A stretch of 64,000 nucleotides of DNA, from contig JBBHKE010000154.1 in assembly GCA_037447655.1 (NCBI GenBank), forward strand, positions 1-64,000, written 5' to 3'. The position numbers and the translations under genes were made by a program. Of the stretch, positions 1 to 9,845 are shown in pieces (position 1 is the first letter of the stretch; each line of letters opens with the position of its first letter). The notes beneath the pieces are model-generated. The model ran no database searches, had not been told where the DNA came from, and was given only the letters and a program-made list of their open reading frames with translations. This DNA is from Zygnema cylindricum. Taxonomy: Eukaryota; Streptophyta; Zygnematophyceae; Zygnematales; Zygnemataceae.

Positions 1-344
1 TGGTTCGCGGTTACGCGTACCGTGTTGTTCAAGTCGGTTCAAACTTGTCGGTCGTTCATTTCACCGCGTTGATTCTTACACGTATCTAGTCGTGTACCTA
101 TATATATTGGTTGTGACTTTTTGGTAGCATTATCTTTTGTTGGTGTAGCTTATTAAGGAGGCGTAGATAGATCAGAAGTAAAAAGAAAGAAGAAAAGAAG
201 TTGTATTTGCATTGTGCTTAATATATTGAATGTTTTTTTGGAGGAACACCATTGTCGTGTGTGTGTTTTATTTGGTTTATAATCTTTCAGTTCGTTTCTA
301 TCCGAAATGTCGGCGTTGTTGGTGAAGCCGAACAATGTGAGATT
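1..344. other. Unassigned left edge
   Basis: No gene, tRNA or repeat could be recognised here. The stretch adjoins a minus-strand gypsy relic, so it could be that element's 3' end or LTR, but no second LTR copy or polypurine tract supports this. Short open frames lack recognisable protein similarity. Confidence 0.3.
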
Positions 345-1265
345 CCCGATCTACCGGAGGAGGAACCACTTTCCTTGTTCCCTCGACCCATTTTCTGAAA
401 AAGTTGCCTCGGTCCCATTCATATGCCGCCATGCAGTATGAACACGTGACAAGTGGCTTTTGGACAGATCAGGAAGAGGGAAACCCTTCTGGATGGACTG
501 AAGGTGTCCTTCCAAATATCTTTTCAGCCGGCTCCTAGGGGAGCATGCACTTCGACATCCACGGCAAAAGTTGCCATTTCTCCCTCTACTCGAGGCAGCC
601 AAATGAAGGGAGAGGAAGCCCGGATATGTCCCAGGCTAAGCTTCGGGATTTCATTGTGCCGAGCCTCAGTGGAGGCTCTAGTGTAGGGGTATGGATTCCT
701 GCTGAGCCCGTTTGCATTCCCATGAATCTCCCCTGCTCGATGGATGATGCTGAAATCGTATTCCTGTAAGATGATAACCCATCTAGCCACCTTGCTAGTC
801 AACTTACTGTTCTCAATGATCTATTTGAGGGGCTAGTGATCCGTAATAAGGGTGAAGTGCACCCCATAGAGGTAAGGCCTAAAATGCTGTATTGCCCATA
901 CTACGGCAAGTAATTCCCCGTGGTAACTGCTGTAATTCCCCTCGGCTTTGTTATTGCTCCAGCTTGCGTATACCACTACGTACTTTGCCCCTGTATCGTC
1001 CAATTGAGCCAACACTGCTCCAAATCCGAACTTGTTCCAGGCAGAATAAAGGAGGAAAGTCCTTGATAACGGGCATCCGGAGCACAAGATGCTGCTTGAG
1101 GGAATCTTTCAGGAACTGGAAAGGGATCTGCTCTTCTTCTTCCCACTGCCACTCCAGGATTTTCAGCAATCATTAATTCAATGGGTGGCCGTGGTTGCTG
1201 AATTCAGGGATAAACCTTTGGTAGTAGTTGGCCAGACCCTGTAAAGTTTGGAGGGCAAAAATTTA
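345..1265 (-). pseudogene. Ty3/gypsy reverse transcriptase C-terminus and RNase H relic
   Basis: This is a decayed gypsy pol fragment read right to left. The end of the RT thumb is recognisable near 1190-1265 (YYQRFIPEFS). The RT-RNase H linker lies at about 1050-1165. RNase H lies at about 835-1085, with GFGAVLAQLDD, a YSSYHGELLAVVWA stretch and RPYLYG before TLITDH. The region at about 560-800 has VARWVIILQEYDF and HRAGEIHGNANGLSR, the usual Ty3 RNase H end. The pieces lie in more than one frame with stops between them, so no intact protein is made. In the family these domains copy genomic RNA and degrade it. No integrase or LTR could be tied to it. An old family 1 LTR follows at 1315. Confidence 0.85.
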
Positions 1266-1314
1266 TTGCGAGGGTGGAAGTACAATTATGTGTCCCTTAT
1301 TTGGACCAAAATCG

Positions 1315-1735
1315 AGGAAGCCTCTAGGTAGATTAGCAACTGCCACCCTACCAGACAAATAGATAATCTGATTACACCTCTGTGCATTATGGACTCCCCT
1401 GAGTCCACAGCAAAAAGAATTAGTGAAAACGCCCAATCAGACGATTATTATGGAGTGGCAAAGATGCCAATATTTATACAAGCTTGTTGGGAGAGAGGCG
1501 GCTACCTCCTCAATCCACTAAGTCCTAAACCCTCTCACAAATCCTATCTACTGATGTACGAAACCAATCAGAAGACTGTACAGTACAGAAAGGTACTATG
1601 GCCGATGTACTTTCTACAAGGCTTGTGTATTACAAGGCCATGGAGTGGACGCCTGTCTTCTCCAAACTTGTCCTCATGCTTCCCGAGTTTACCGTTTTCC
1701 AATGACATTTTGCCACGTGTTGTCAGGTCATGTTA
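1315..1735 (-). repeat. Old family 1 copia LTR relic
   Basis: Read on the minus strand this is a diverged copy of the A/E/F-type LTR. It keeps GCCTCTAGG, the gactcccctgagtc block with the following gcaaaaagaat, the tctactgatgtacg block, a degraded form of the AAAGTAC/GTACTTT hairpin near 1590-1615, and a CCACGTG box near 1714. It lacks both clear ends and has no target duplication. An open frame crosses it and continues into the next gag by chance. Confidence 0.7.
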
Positions 1736-1819
1736 CATCCAAAAACCGCAAATTTGTTCTACAATGACTATTGCTGCATCTTCTTCATCTTCAGTGCCAG
1801 CAGTAGTCTTAAAACAACA
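1736..1819 (+). repeat. 3' end of the 5' LTR of element J
   Basis: The stretch ends in AACAACA directly before a primer-binding site, as in other elements here. It contains the ATG (1764) of the gag frame. The rest of the LTR is missing or replaced by the relic LTR to its left, so only the R/U5-like end survives. Confidence 0.55.
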
Positions 1820-2771
1820 AGTTATGGGCCCACCTTCACGAATTCCGGTCTTTGATGGACATAAATGTCTGTATTGGGCTAATTTGGTTAAGTCTTACTT
1901 CAAGCAAGTGAAACTTATTGATGTGTTAAATGGATCATTGGCAAAATCTGATGCCAGCTTTGATCAGAAAAATGACCAGGCTTTGCATTTAGTAAAGCTT
2001 ATGATATCAAAAGAATTGCATATGACATATATTAATGTTACAAAGGCGTCAGATTTGTGGCATGCATTGAAATCTTCTTATGTTAAAGCTAGTAACCAGC
2101 ATGAGATTATAACTGCTGGTCAGATCTATGAGAATAAGTACACACGTGGTAGCATGTTGGAATACACTAATCGGTTTCGAATGTTACTGTCGAAATATGC
2201 ATGTTATGGGGGGACTTTCTCCCCTTATCATCAGACCATGATTCTCCTAAAGGTGTTTCCTAATGAATATAAAGGAGCCTCAGATGAAATGAAAAAATTG
2301 TCTAAACCTCTTTGGAATTTGTAAACAGCTATAGAGTTTATCTTGGCAGAAGAGGCTACTCAGACAGTTTTAGGATTTGGAAAACCAGCTGTAGCATTTA
2401 CGGCTCAGTTTCAGAGGGAAAGTAGATATCAAGGGAATCAGTTTAATCCTCAGTTTGAGAAATGTGTTTATTGCTATACTGATGGTCACTCCTTCAGAGC
2501 TTGTCCTTTGTATATAAAAGCTCTTGAAACAGGTACCTTTCGGAAAAGATGGAGACACCGCGGACCTCCCATTTCCCAAAAACCTCTGAGTAAAATTGTT
2601 GCATTTTCAGCGGAGGATACGGAATTGAAGAAGAAAACGACCGAGGAAACGACACCTGATGTGATCACTTTTTCAAAAACTGATGACAAAGAGTTCTTTG
2701 CCTTTACCAAACTCGACATGATGGAAGGAGAAAGTCTTGTAGAACACTCAAGTGATGACGCATATCCTTAA
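1764..2771 (+). pseudogene. Copia gag of element J, one nonsense codon
   Basis: This is the nucleocapsid/capsid precursor of a family 3 copia element. The frame starts at ATG 1764 inside the LTR (MTIAASSSSSVPAVV) and reads through the primer-binding site (QQVMGPPSRIPVFDG). It continues with the usual copia gag core to about residue 186. One in-frame TAA at 2322-2324 interrupts it; the same frame resumes at once and runs to 2771. A CCHC zinc knuckle (CVYCYTDGHSFRAC) lies at about 2461-2502. D's gag is the closest relative in this window. Protease and the rest of pol are missing: near 2840 the sequence switches to the integrase of a different family (element I), so J is a fragment. The alternative start at 1389 only adds the antisense LTR relic. 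Confidence 0.8.
1820..1834 (+). promoter_or_regulatory. Primer-binding site of element J (half tRNA-iMet type)
   Basis: GTTATGGGCCCACC follows the LTR end. It is complementary to the anticodon stem-loop of initiator tRNA-Met (GGTGGGCCCATAAC) rather than to a tRNA 3' end. It lies in the gag frame and encodes VMGPP. Confidence 0.75.
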
Positions 2772-2842
2772 ACTACAAATTACTACCTTTCTACCGTTCT
2801 ACTAATTTGCTCAAGCTGAAAGCTTTCCAGAAACAACAATAT

Positions 2843-5088
2843 TGACATAGATTTCAAATTTTCGGTAGAGGCTATGAATTGTGCAGCTAATGTGAGTTGC
2901 AGGCTAGAACAAAGGCACTAAAGGATAAAACTCCTTACGAAATGTGTACAAGACACAAATTAGATGTAAGCTACTTTAATTTTTTCGCAAGAAAGATATT
3001 CATGCTAGATAATGATCCACAAAAATGGAAATTAGAGCCACAAAGCATACAAGGGATATTATAGGGTATGATGATCATGTCAAGGGTTATAAAGTATATG
3101 ACATTAAAAGAAATAGAGTTTTGGTAGCCAGAAACATCATAGTTAAGGATTAGAGAAAAGGAGTAGATGTATTTAGTTAGCTAACAGATGAAAAGAAAGA
3201 TTGAAGTGTTGATTATATCTTTATAGGGGAAAAATCCTATGTTTTTCAAGAAAAATATAGATAACCCATCTACATCAACTCAAAGTGACTTGCAATCATC
3301 TTTGCCACCAGAAACAGCAAGTGTTATGCCCGAAAGAGTTGTAGAATCTCCTCTACCTCAAGCTGAAATTGAATCACAAGATGAATCACATGTATCGAGG
3401 AGGAGGACCCAACCATCTATACCAACTATAGAATTTCCAGGTGGAGTTACGCGAAATGCACGACTTAGGGGAGAAAATGCAGCCTTTTCTCATTCCGCAC
3501 GCATATAAGAGCTTTTAATGTTGAAATAAGCTTTTTCGAGTAATGAAAGGGAACATTAGGTGGAAGCCGTTGATGAGGAAATGAAGTCGATCATGGAGGC
3601 TCAAACTTGGGATCTGCAGGAACTTCCTCCAGGTCAAAGGGCTATTGGAAGTAAATGGGTATTTAAATTAAAATTAAACCCAAATAATACCATAGACAAG
3701 TATAAGGCTCGCTTGGTTTGCTAAGGGATATAATCAAAAAGAGGGGATAGATTATGAAAAAATTCCTTGGTTGTAAGGTTTCCATTTATTCGCATCTTTC
3801 TTACATTAGCTACCATAAAGGATTTTGACATCCACCAAATGGATGTCAAAACTTCCTTTTTGCATGGTGATTTATATAAGGTCATTTATATAAAGCAACC
3901 TTAGGGTTATGAGGAAGCAGGAAAAGAAAATCTTGTGTGTAGACTTTTAAAATCATTGTATAGCCTAAAACAGGCCCCTAAGCAATAGAACCGAAAGTTT
4001 GATGAGTCTTTGACAGTATTAAGATTTACTAGAATTAGCTCATATCATTCATTATATGTGATGTGTGGTGATATTCCTGATGAAGTGATATTCATTGTTG
4101 TGTATGTTGATGATTTGGTGCTAATTAGTAGGAACAAAAAACAAATTGCTAGAGTAAAATATGCTCTTAATTTACAATTTGAAATGAATGATTTGGGTGT
4201 GCAAAATATATCCTTGGAATACAAGTTGAAAGAGATAGAGAAAAGAAAATAATAAGGCTAAATTAAAAAGAAGCGATAGGAAATATGTTGGAAAAAATTG
4301 GCTTGGCTGAAGCCAAAGGTTGTGCAACTCCTATGGCGTATAAGAAAAAACTTGAAGGAGTCGAGCATGAGTTTGGAGTCATAATAGAAGAGGAACTCAG
4401 TGCAAAAGAGCAAAAATTTATGTCCCAAGTACCCTACATACAAGTACTAGGAAGTGTAATTTACTTCATGAATTGCACTAGGCCCGATATAGCTGCAGCT
4501 ATTGGTGTATTGAGCAGAAGTCTGTAAAATCCACGAAAGACAGACTGAGAGGCTGCAAAAAGGGTATTAAGGTATCTTATACGGACTAGAAATATTTGGC
4601 TTACTTTGAGAGGGGACAAGGTTAGCATTTAAATTTCGAGTGATGTTAGCTATGGTGATGTGCCTAGTGGGAAGTCTACAACTAGATATCTCATTCAGAT
4701 TAGAAGTGGAACTTGTAGTTAGAGTAGTAAACTTCAAAAAGTAAATTCAGAATCGACTATGGAAGTCGAATACATGGCTGCGAATGCAGCGTTGAAAGAG
4801 CTACTGTGGATTAAGGGATTTTTTCAAGAATTGGGGTTTACACAAAAATGAACACAAATAGTGTGGTGCGACAATCATGCAGCCATCTTTCTGGCTACAA
4901 ACCCAAGTCACCATTTTAAGAGTAATCATATGGACATTCGGCTACATTTGGTACGAGAGAAAGTATTTGCAAGAGTGGTCAAACTTTGCTATTTGCCTAA
5001 TGAGAAAATGGTTGCGAACATGTTGACAAAAACCCTTCCATCTCCTAAGTTGGAGTACTGCAAAAAAACATGTTGTCTAAGTGAGTAA
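2843..5088 (+). pseudogene. Copia pol of element I: integrase end, RT and RNase H, heavily mutated
   Basis: This is family 2 pol, starting abruptly in the integrase C-terminal part (IDFKFSVEAMNCAANV) and matching B's pol through RT and RNase H. RT landmarks are a degraded YKARLV region near 3700, HQMDVKTSFLHGDL near 3840 and the catalytic YVDDLVL at about 4108-4128. RNase H keeps MEVEYMA near 4760, WCDNHAAI at about 4863 and HMDIRLHLVREKV at about 4930. Frameshifts and stops occur throughout; the longest open piece is about 80 codons. The terminal GGGGAG at 5105-5110 is the polypurine tract before the 3' LTR. No 5' LTR, gag or protease of this copy is present, so it is 5'-truncated where it meets element J. 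Confidence 0.85.
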
Positions 5089-5110
5089 GTCTTATAAAGC
5101 TTAAGGGGAG

Positions 5111-5773
5111 TATTGAAACGTAAGCTTTAGTAAGTCTCACAAATTTGAGTCTAGGACTTTGAATATTTTTGGTATACCAACTGTACAATATTGACCAAAT
5201 TTACTGTGGATTTTTTGTAGTATCCATACGTATAGTTATCTATAAGTAAATTAGCGTGTAGGGCTACCAATGAATCACCCGGATTTTTAGGGTAAAGATA
5301 TTGTTGGTGGACAATTTTGGTCTTGACACTTCGATTTTTCTCACTAGGTTGTTTGGTGAACCATGTACATACGTTTTTTGAGGATCATTAGAGTATATAA
5401 TTCAATTAAGAATGATCAGTTTGATGCAGAATGTACATTCTACACAAGAGTTGAGGAAATGAAAGCTTTACGTGCATTTTAAGGTGTTTTGTGCTCTATT
5501 GTCTTTGATTTGCTTGTAGTACAAGTTTGTATGGGTTAAAGAACTCTTACATTTGGAGTTACATATCTTACACTATAGATCTAGTCTACTAGCCATTTCT
5601 CTTTGGGTTCGCTTATGCTATCATGTCTACTGATGGCTCAGCTCCTACTGCAAGTGCTTCTAATAGCCCTAGTGCTCCAACTGCTCCTTCAAGGATGAAT
5701 ATCCCAGCTCGTGAAGTGTGACTCCTAGTGGGAGTGGATCACAGCCAAGTCTAAATGCCCATGACCTTCAACA
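5111..5773 (+). repeat. 3' LTR of element I (family 2)
   Basis: It starts TATTGAAACG right after the polypurine tract GGGGAG and ends CTTCAACA, about 663 bp. Clear similarity runs along its length to the LTRs of B and C. It holds the palindrome AGAATGTACATTCT (5428-5441) and the LTR-encoded start of gag (ATG near 5623). Its last about 94 bp were copied together with flanking DNA into the 180-bp duplication. Confidence 0.85.
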
Positions 5774-6040
5774 CTTACACTAATTATGCAAACTAATAGC
5801 TGTAGTAATCGTATTTATACATACTAAAAAAAAAATGGCTGACTTTATTTAAAAGTAGTACTGCTCCTTCAAGGATGAATATCCCAGCTCGTGCAAGTGT
5901 GACTCCTAGTGGGAGTGGATCACAGCCGAGTCTAAATGCCCATGACCTTCAACACTTACACTAATTATGCAAACTAATAGCTGTAGTAATCGTATTTATA
6001 CATACTAAAAAAAAAATGGCTGACTTTATTTAAAAGTAGT
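5680..6040. repeat. 180-bp direct tandem duplication across the LTR/flank boundary
   Basis: Copy 1 (5680-5859) and copy 2 (5860-6040) are almost identical. I see a one-base indel (gtgaag versus gtgcaag) and one substitution. The unit holds the last about 94 bp of element I's LTR and about 86 bp of flanking DNA including an A-run. The duplication therefore came after I inserted. Confidence 0.9.
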
Positions 6041-6878
6041 TTATGCTGATTATACAGACTAATAACTGTACTACCACTAACTCCACAGACGAATTACCGA
6101 ACTAATCCAAAAGATACAACTTAATAACTGTCCTAATCCTTATCATTCAGCTTAATGACACTACTACGTTATTAGTGTTAATAACATTCACTCGGTCCCG
6201 ACTATTTTTGGCTAGATAGCATTCTTTCACTTCTCGTTGCACTAAATTAGTATTATTAATTATAATATCACATTATCACTAATAATCTTTAACATTAATA
6301 ACGATGAGCATTACTAAATATACAGGCTAAAACTGTACTAATAATAATGTGTTGCACTAATGGTGATTTTGCAAACTAATCAATATACTAATATTGATTA
6401 TACTATATTGATTTCATAAACAAATAACTTTCCTAATACTAATTTTACAAATTAATAGTTGTAAGAATAGTTATATACACTCAGAACAGTACTCATACGT
6501 ACATACTAGGAACTATACTATTACTGATTATACATTCTAAGAAGTGTAATGATATAAGTATATAGACTGTGTTAATACTAAGTATACAGACTAAGAATTG
6601 TAGGGACACTAATTTTTCAGACTAACAACCGAGATAATACTAATCATGCAAATAAAAAACCTGTGCTAATACTAAGTTTACATATTAATAACTAGTCTAA
6701 CACGAATCACACAAACTATTAACTGTACTAATACTAAATATAGAGACCAATCACACTAAATACAAAAGCTAATCATTGAAGTAACAGTGACTAAAGAGAC
6801 AAATATATGTGGTAGTACTAATTATACGTACTAAGAAATGTACTAATACTAATTATACATGAAAATGACATTCAACAT
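6041..6878. repeat. Degenerate AT-rich repeat array
   Basis: Variants of a roughly 31-bp motif around ctaatactaattatacagac and taataactgta recur with many substitutions and indels. No coding capacity is visible. The last about 25 bp (aaaatgacattcaacataattg) resemble the 30-bp satellite found on the far side of element C. Confidence 0.65.
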
Positions 6879-6883
6879 AATTG

Positions 6884-7587
6884 TGTTGAAGGTCATGGGA
6901 ATTTAGACTTGGCTGTGATCCACTCCACTAGGAGTCACACTTGCACCAGCTGGGATATTCGTCCCTTGAGGAGTAGGTGGAGCACTAGGGCTAATAGGAG
7001 CACTTGCAGCAGGAGATGAGCCATCAGTAGATATGACAGCAGAAGCAAACCCAAAGAGAAATGCCTAGTAGACTAGATCTATAGTGTAAGATATGTAACT
7101 CCAAATGAAAGAGGTCTTTCAACCAAACAAACATGTACTACAAGCAAATCAAAGACAATAGAGCTCAAAACACCTTAAACTGCACATAGTGTTCTCATTT
7201 CCTTAACTCTTGTGTAGAATGTACATTCTGTGTTGAATTGATCAATCCTTATTGAACTAAATACTTCAAAGATTTAGAAAACATCTAAAAGATCTAGAAA
7301 ACATTTTAAATGTATGTACAGGGTTCACCTAAATATGTACTGACAAAAATCTAATTACTTGGACCAAAATTGTCTAGTTAGTATATCTAGACCTTAAAAG
7401 TCCGGGAGATAAGTTTCAAGTCTACATTCATAGGCAGCCAAATACACTAATCAACTCAAAGATTACTAATCAAGTAGATACTAAAAATCCACACTAAAAA
7501 TAGTTAATATTGAATAGTTGGTGATCTAAAAATATTCTAAGTCCTAGACTCAATTTCCTAAGACTTATTAAAGCTTACTTTTCAATA
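6884..7587 (-). repeat. 3' LTR of element C
   Basis: On the minus strand it starts TATTGAAAAG next to a polypurine-like ggagag and ends CTTCAACA. The flanking AATTG fixes both ends, confirming that the LTR begins TA rather than TG. It contains the AGAATGTACATTCT palindrome (7216-7229). Confidence 0.92.
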
Positions 7588-7610
7588 CTCTCCTTAAGCT
7601 CTAGAAAGAC

Positions 7611-8444
7611 TTACTCACTTAGACCACATGCTTTTCTGTATTACTTCAACGTAGGAGATGGTAGGGCTTTTGTCAACATGTCCGCAACAATTTTCTCATC
7701 AGGCAAATAGCAAACTTTGACCACCATTGTAATTACTTTCTCTCGTACCAAATGCAGCCAAATGTCCATATGCTTACTCTTAAAATGGTGACTTGGGTTT
7801 GTAGCCACAAAAATGGTTGCTTGATTGTCGCACCATATTATTTGTGTTCCATGTTGTGTAAAACCCAATTCTTGAAGAAATACCTTAATCCAAAGCAGCT
7901 CTTTCAAGGCTGCACTCACAGCCATGTATTTGGCTTCCAAAGTCAATTGTGCCGTGACTCTTTGAAGTTTACTTCTCCAACTAAAAGTTCCACTTCCAAT
8001 CTGAATGACCTACCCAGTTGTAGACTTCCTACTAGGTACATCACCATAGCTAGCATCACTCCAAGTATTAATGCTAACCTTGTCCCCTCCCAAAGTAAGC
8101 AAAAGATCTCTATTCCGAACAACATACCTTAACACCCTTTTTTGCTGCCTCCAAGTCTCTCTTTCGTGGAATTTGCAATTCATGTAATAAATTAGACTTC
8201 CTACTTCTTTTCAATAAGGTACTTGTGACATAAAATTTTGATCTTCTAGACTAAGTTCGTCATCCATTTGACTCCAAAATCATGCTCCATTCATTCAAGT
8301 TTTTGCTTATACTCCATATGAGTTGCGCAACCTTTGGCATCAGCCAAACCAATTTTTTCCAACATGTTTCCTATCGCTTATTTTTGAGTTAGCCTAATTA
8401 TTTTCTTTTCTCTATCTCTTTCAATTTGTATTCCAAGGAAATAT
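7611..8444 (-). pseudogene. Element C: end of RT and RNase H
   Basis: This is the C-terminal part of family 2 pol, cut at 8444 by the insertion of B within the ILGIQVE stretch of RT. RNase H is readable at 7641-7946, with an altered MEAEYMA (LEAKYMA), WCDNQATI, a HMDIWLHLVREKV block and ADMLTKALPSP. Of the acidic residues expected for copia RNase H, those in WCDN and HMDI remain. The E of AEYMA is replaced, which by itself would impair catalysis. The upstream part, with the RT-RNase H linker, has frameshifts. The missing rest of RT lies at 20374 onwards. Confidence 0.88.
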
Positions 8445-8823
8445 TATTGAAAAGTAAGCATTAGTAAGTCTTAGGAATTTGAGTCTAGGACTAAGAATGT
8501 TTTTGGACCACCAACTATTCAATATTAGCTATAGTTAGTGTGGAAATTTTAGTATCTACTGGAATAGTTATCTTTGAGTTATTTAGTGTGCACAGCCACC
8601 TATAAATGTAGACATGAAACATATCTCTAGGAATTTTAGGGTCTAGATATTGTTACTAGACAATTTTGGTCAAGTACTTAGATTTTTGTCAGTACATATT
8701 TAGGTGAACCCTGTACATACGTTTTAGATGTTTTTTAGATCTTTTGAGTATTTACTTCAATTAGGATTGATCAATTCAACACAGAATGTACATTCTTCAC
8801 AAGAGTTTAGGAAATGAGAGCAC
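8445..8823 (+). repeat. 5' LTR of element B, first part
   Basis: It starts TATTGAAAAG and is broken after 379 bp by element A. The last five bases AGCAC are A's target duplication. The palindrome AGAATGTACATTCT sits at 8783-8796. Confidence 0.9.
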
Positions 8824-9046
8824 TGTAGAAACTAATGGTTTTTAAGTATTTTTCTAGGTCTAAATAGAAATATAGAAAGAAGCCGAGGCAGTCTACCTCT
8901 AACTTCTCTCTCCAAATCTCAAACTTGTCGCAGTCACTGAGAAATTGGAGAGGAAGCTAGAGCCATGGCTACCTTGGCTATCCTGAGGTTTACGGGAATT
9001 TTATACTAGGGTTTATTTATTTATTTAAAAGGAATGTGCCGGCGGC

Positions 9047-9105
9047 AGGATTTGATCCTTGTACCTACCGGCCGGCAGACAGGAAATAGCCGGTAGTCTT
9101 AGCCG
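9047..9105 (-). other. tRNA-like module in the LTR of A (antisense)
   Basis: On the minus strand CGGCTAAGACTACCGG (9090-9105) resembles a pol III A box. AAGGATCAAATCCT (9047-9060) resembles a B box/T arm with the 7-nt loop ATCAAAT. The same pair recurs in other family 1 LTRs. It is not a functional tRNA gene: I see no full cloverleaf. The E copies are the cleanest. Confidence 0.55.
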
Positions 9106-9498
9106 TTAGATCTAGCAGTAGTATTACGTGATATATAGTTTGATAATTATATAAATTAAAATACGTACGTTAATTCATTTAACTGTTACGATTTACGGGA
9201 TGCATAGATCCGGTACGAATGACAGTACGGATTACGAATCAATACCGCGCATTTGTTTCGGAAGTGAAATAAATACCGCGCATGTATTTATTACGGCCAC
9301 GATTAAATCTGAATTTAATCGGACGGCCGGGATTAGCGCCGAGATCACGGAGGAAGATTTCGGCGGTTTGTGGCCATCGCCACATCGGATGACGCGTGGC
9401 GAAATTCCGTTGGATCGTAGAATCTCCGGAGATTAAGGCACCGAATCCGGATTTGACATGTGTCGACATTTTGGCCATGTCGTACAATGTCCGTACAT

Positions 9499-9522
9499 AA
9501 AGTACACCGGCGGCTGTACTTT
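9499..9522 (+). promoter_or_regulatory. Conserved LTR hairpin AAAGTAC-N10-GTACTTT
   Basis: Two 7-bp perfect arms surround a 10-nt GC-rich loop (accggcggct). It lies upstream of a GATTGG (reverse CCAAT) motif in the presumed U3. The same arms and loop length recur in E, F and O. Confidence 0.6.
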
Positions 9523-9845
9523 TACGTACGGAACTCAATTCTGATTGGTTCCGTACATCAGTAGATAGAGTCTGTGAGAGAGATAGGACTTAGAAAAATT
9601 AGAAGATAGGACCCCCTCTCCCAGAGAGCTTCTGTACAAAAGGTCAACTTTGACCCCCCATAACTTACTGCTCAGGGGAGCAAATTCAGAGATTCTTTTT
9701 GCTATCGACTCAGGGGAGTCTTGTCTTCACAGGGGTGAAGTTGGTCAGCGTTTTTGTCTGCCAGGGTGGCAGTTATTTTTGCTTAAACACAAAGGGGTCA
9801 GGATTATCCTAGAGGCTTCTTGGAAGCTGTCCACTCTGAGGACTT

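Noticed and set aside
1389-2324. A 311-codon protein starting at 1389
   Set aside because: The first about 125 codons are the antisense reading of an LTR relic; the gag frame more likely starts at ATG 1764.
9239-9538. 99-codon minus-strand frame repeated identically at 14632-14931
   Set aside because: It lies in the two LTRs of A; the identity only reflects LTR duplication, and the frame has no protein-like motif.
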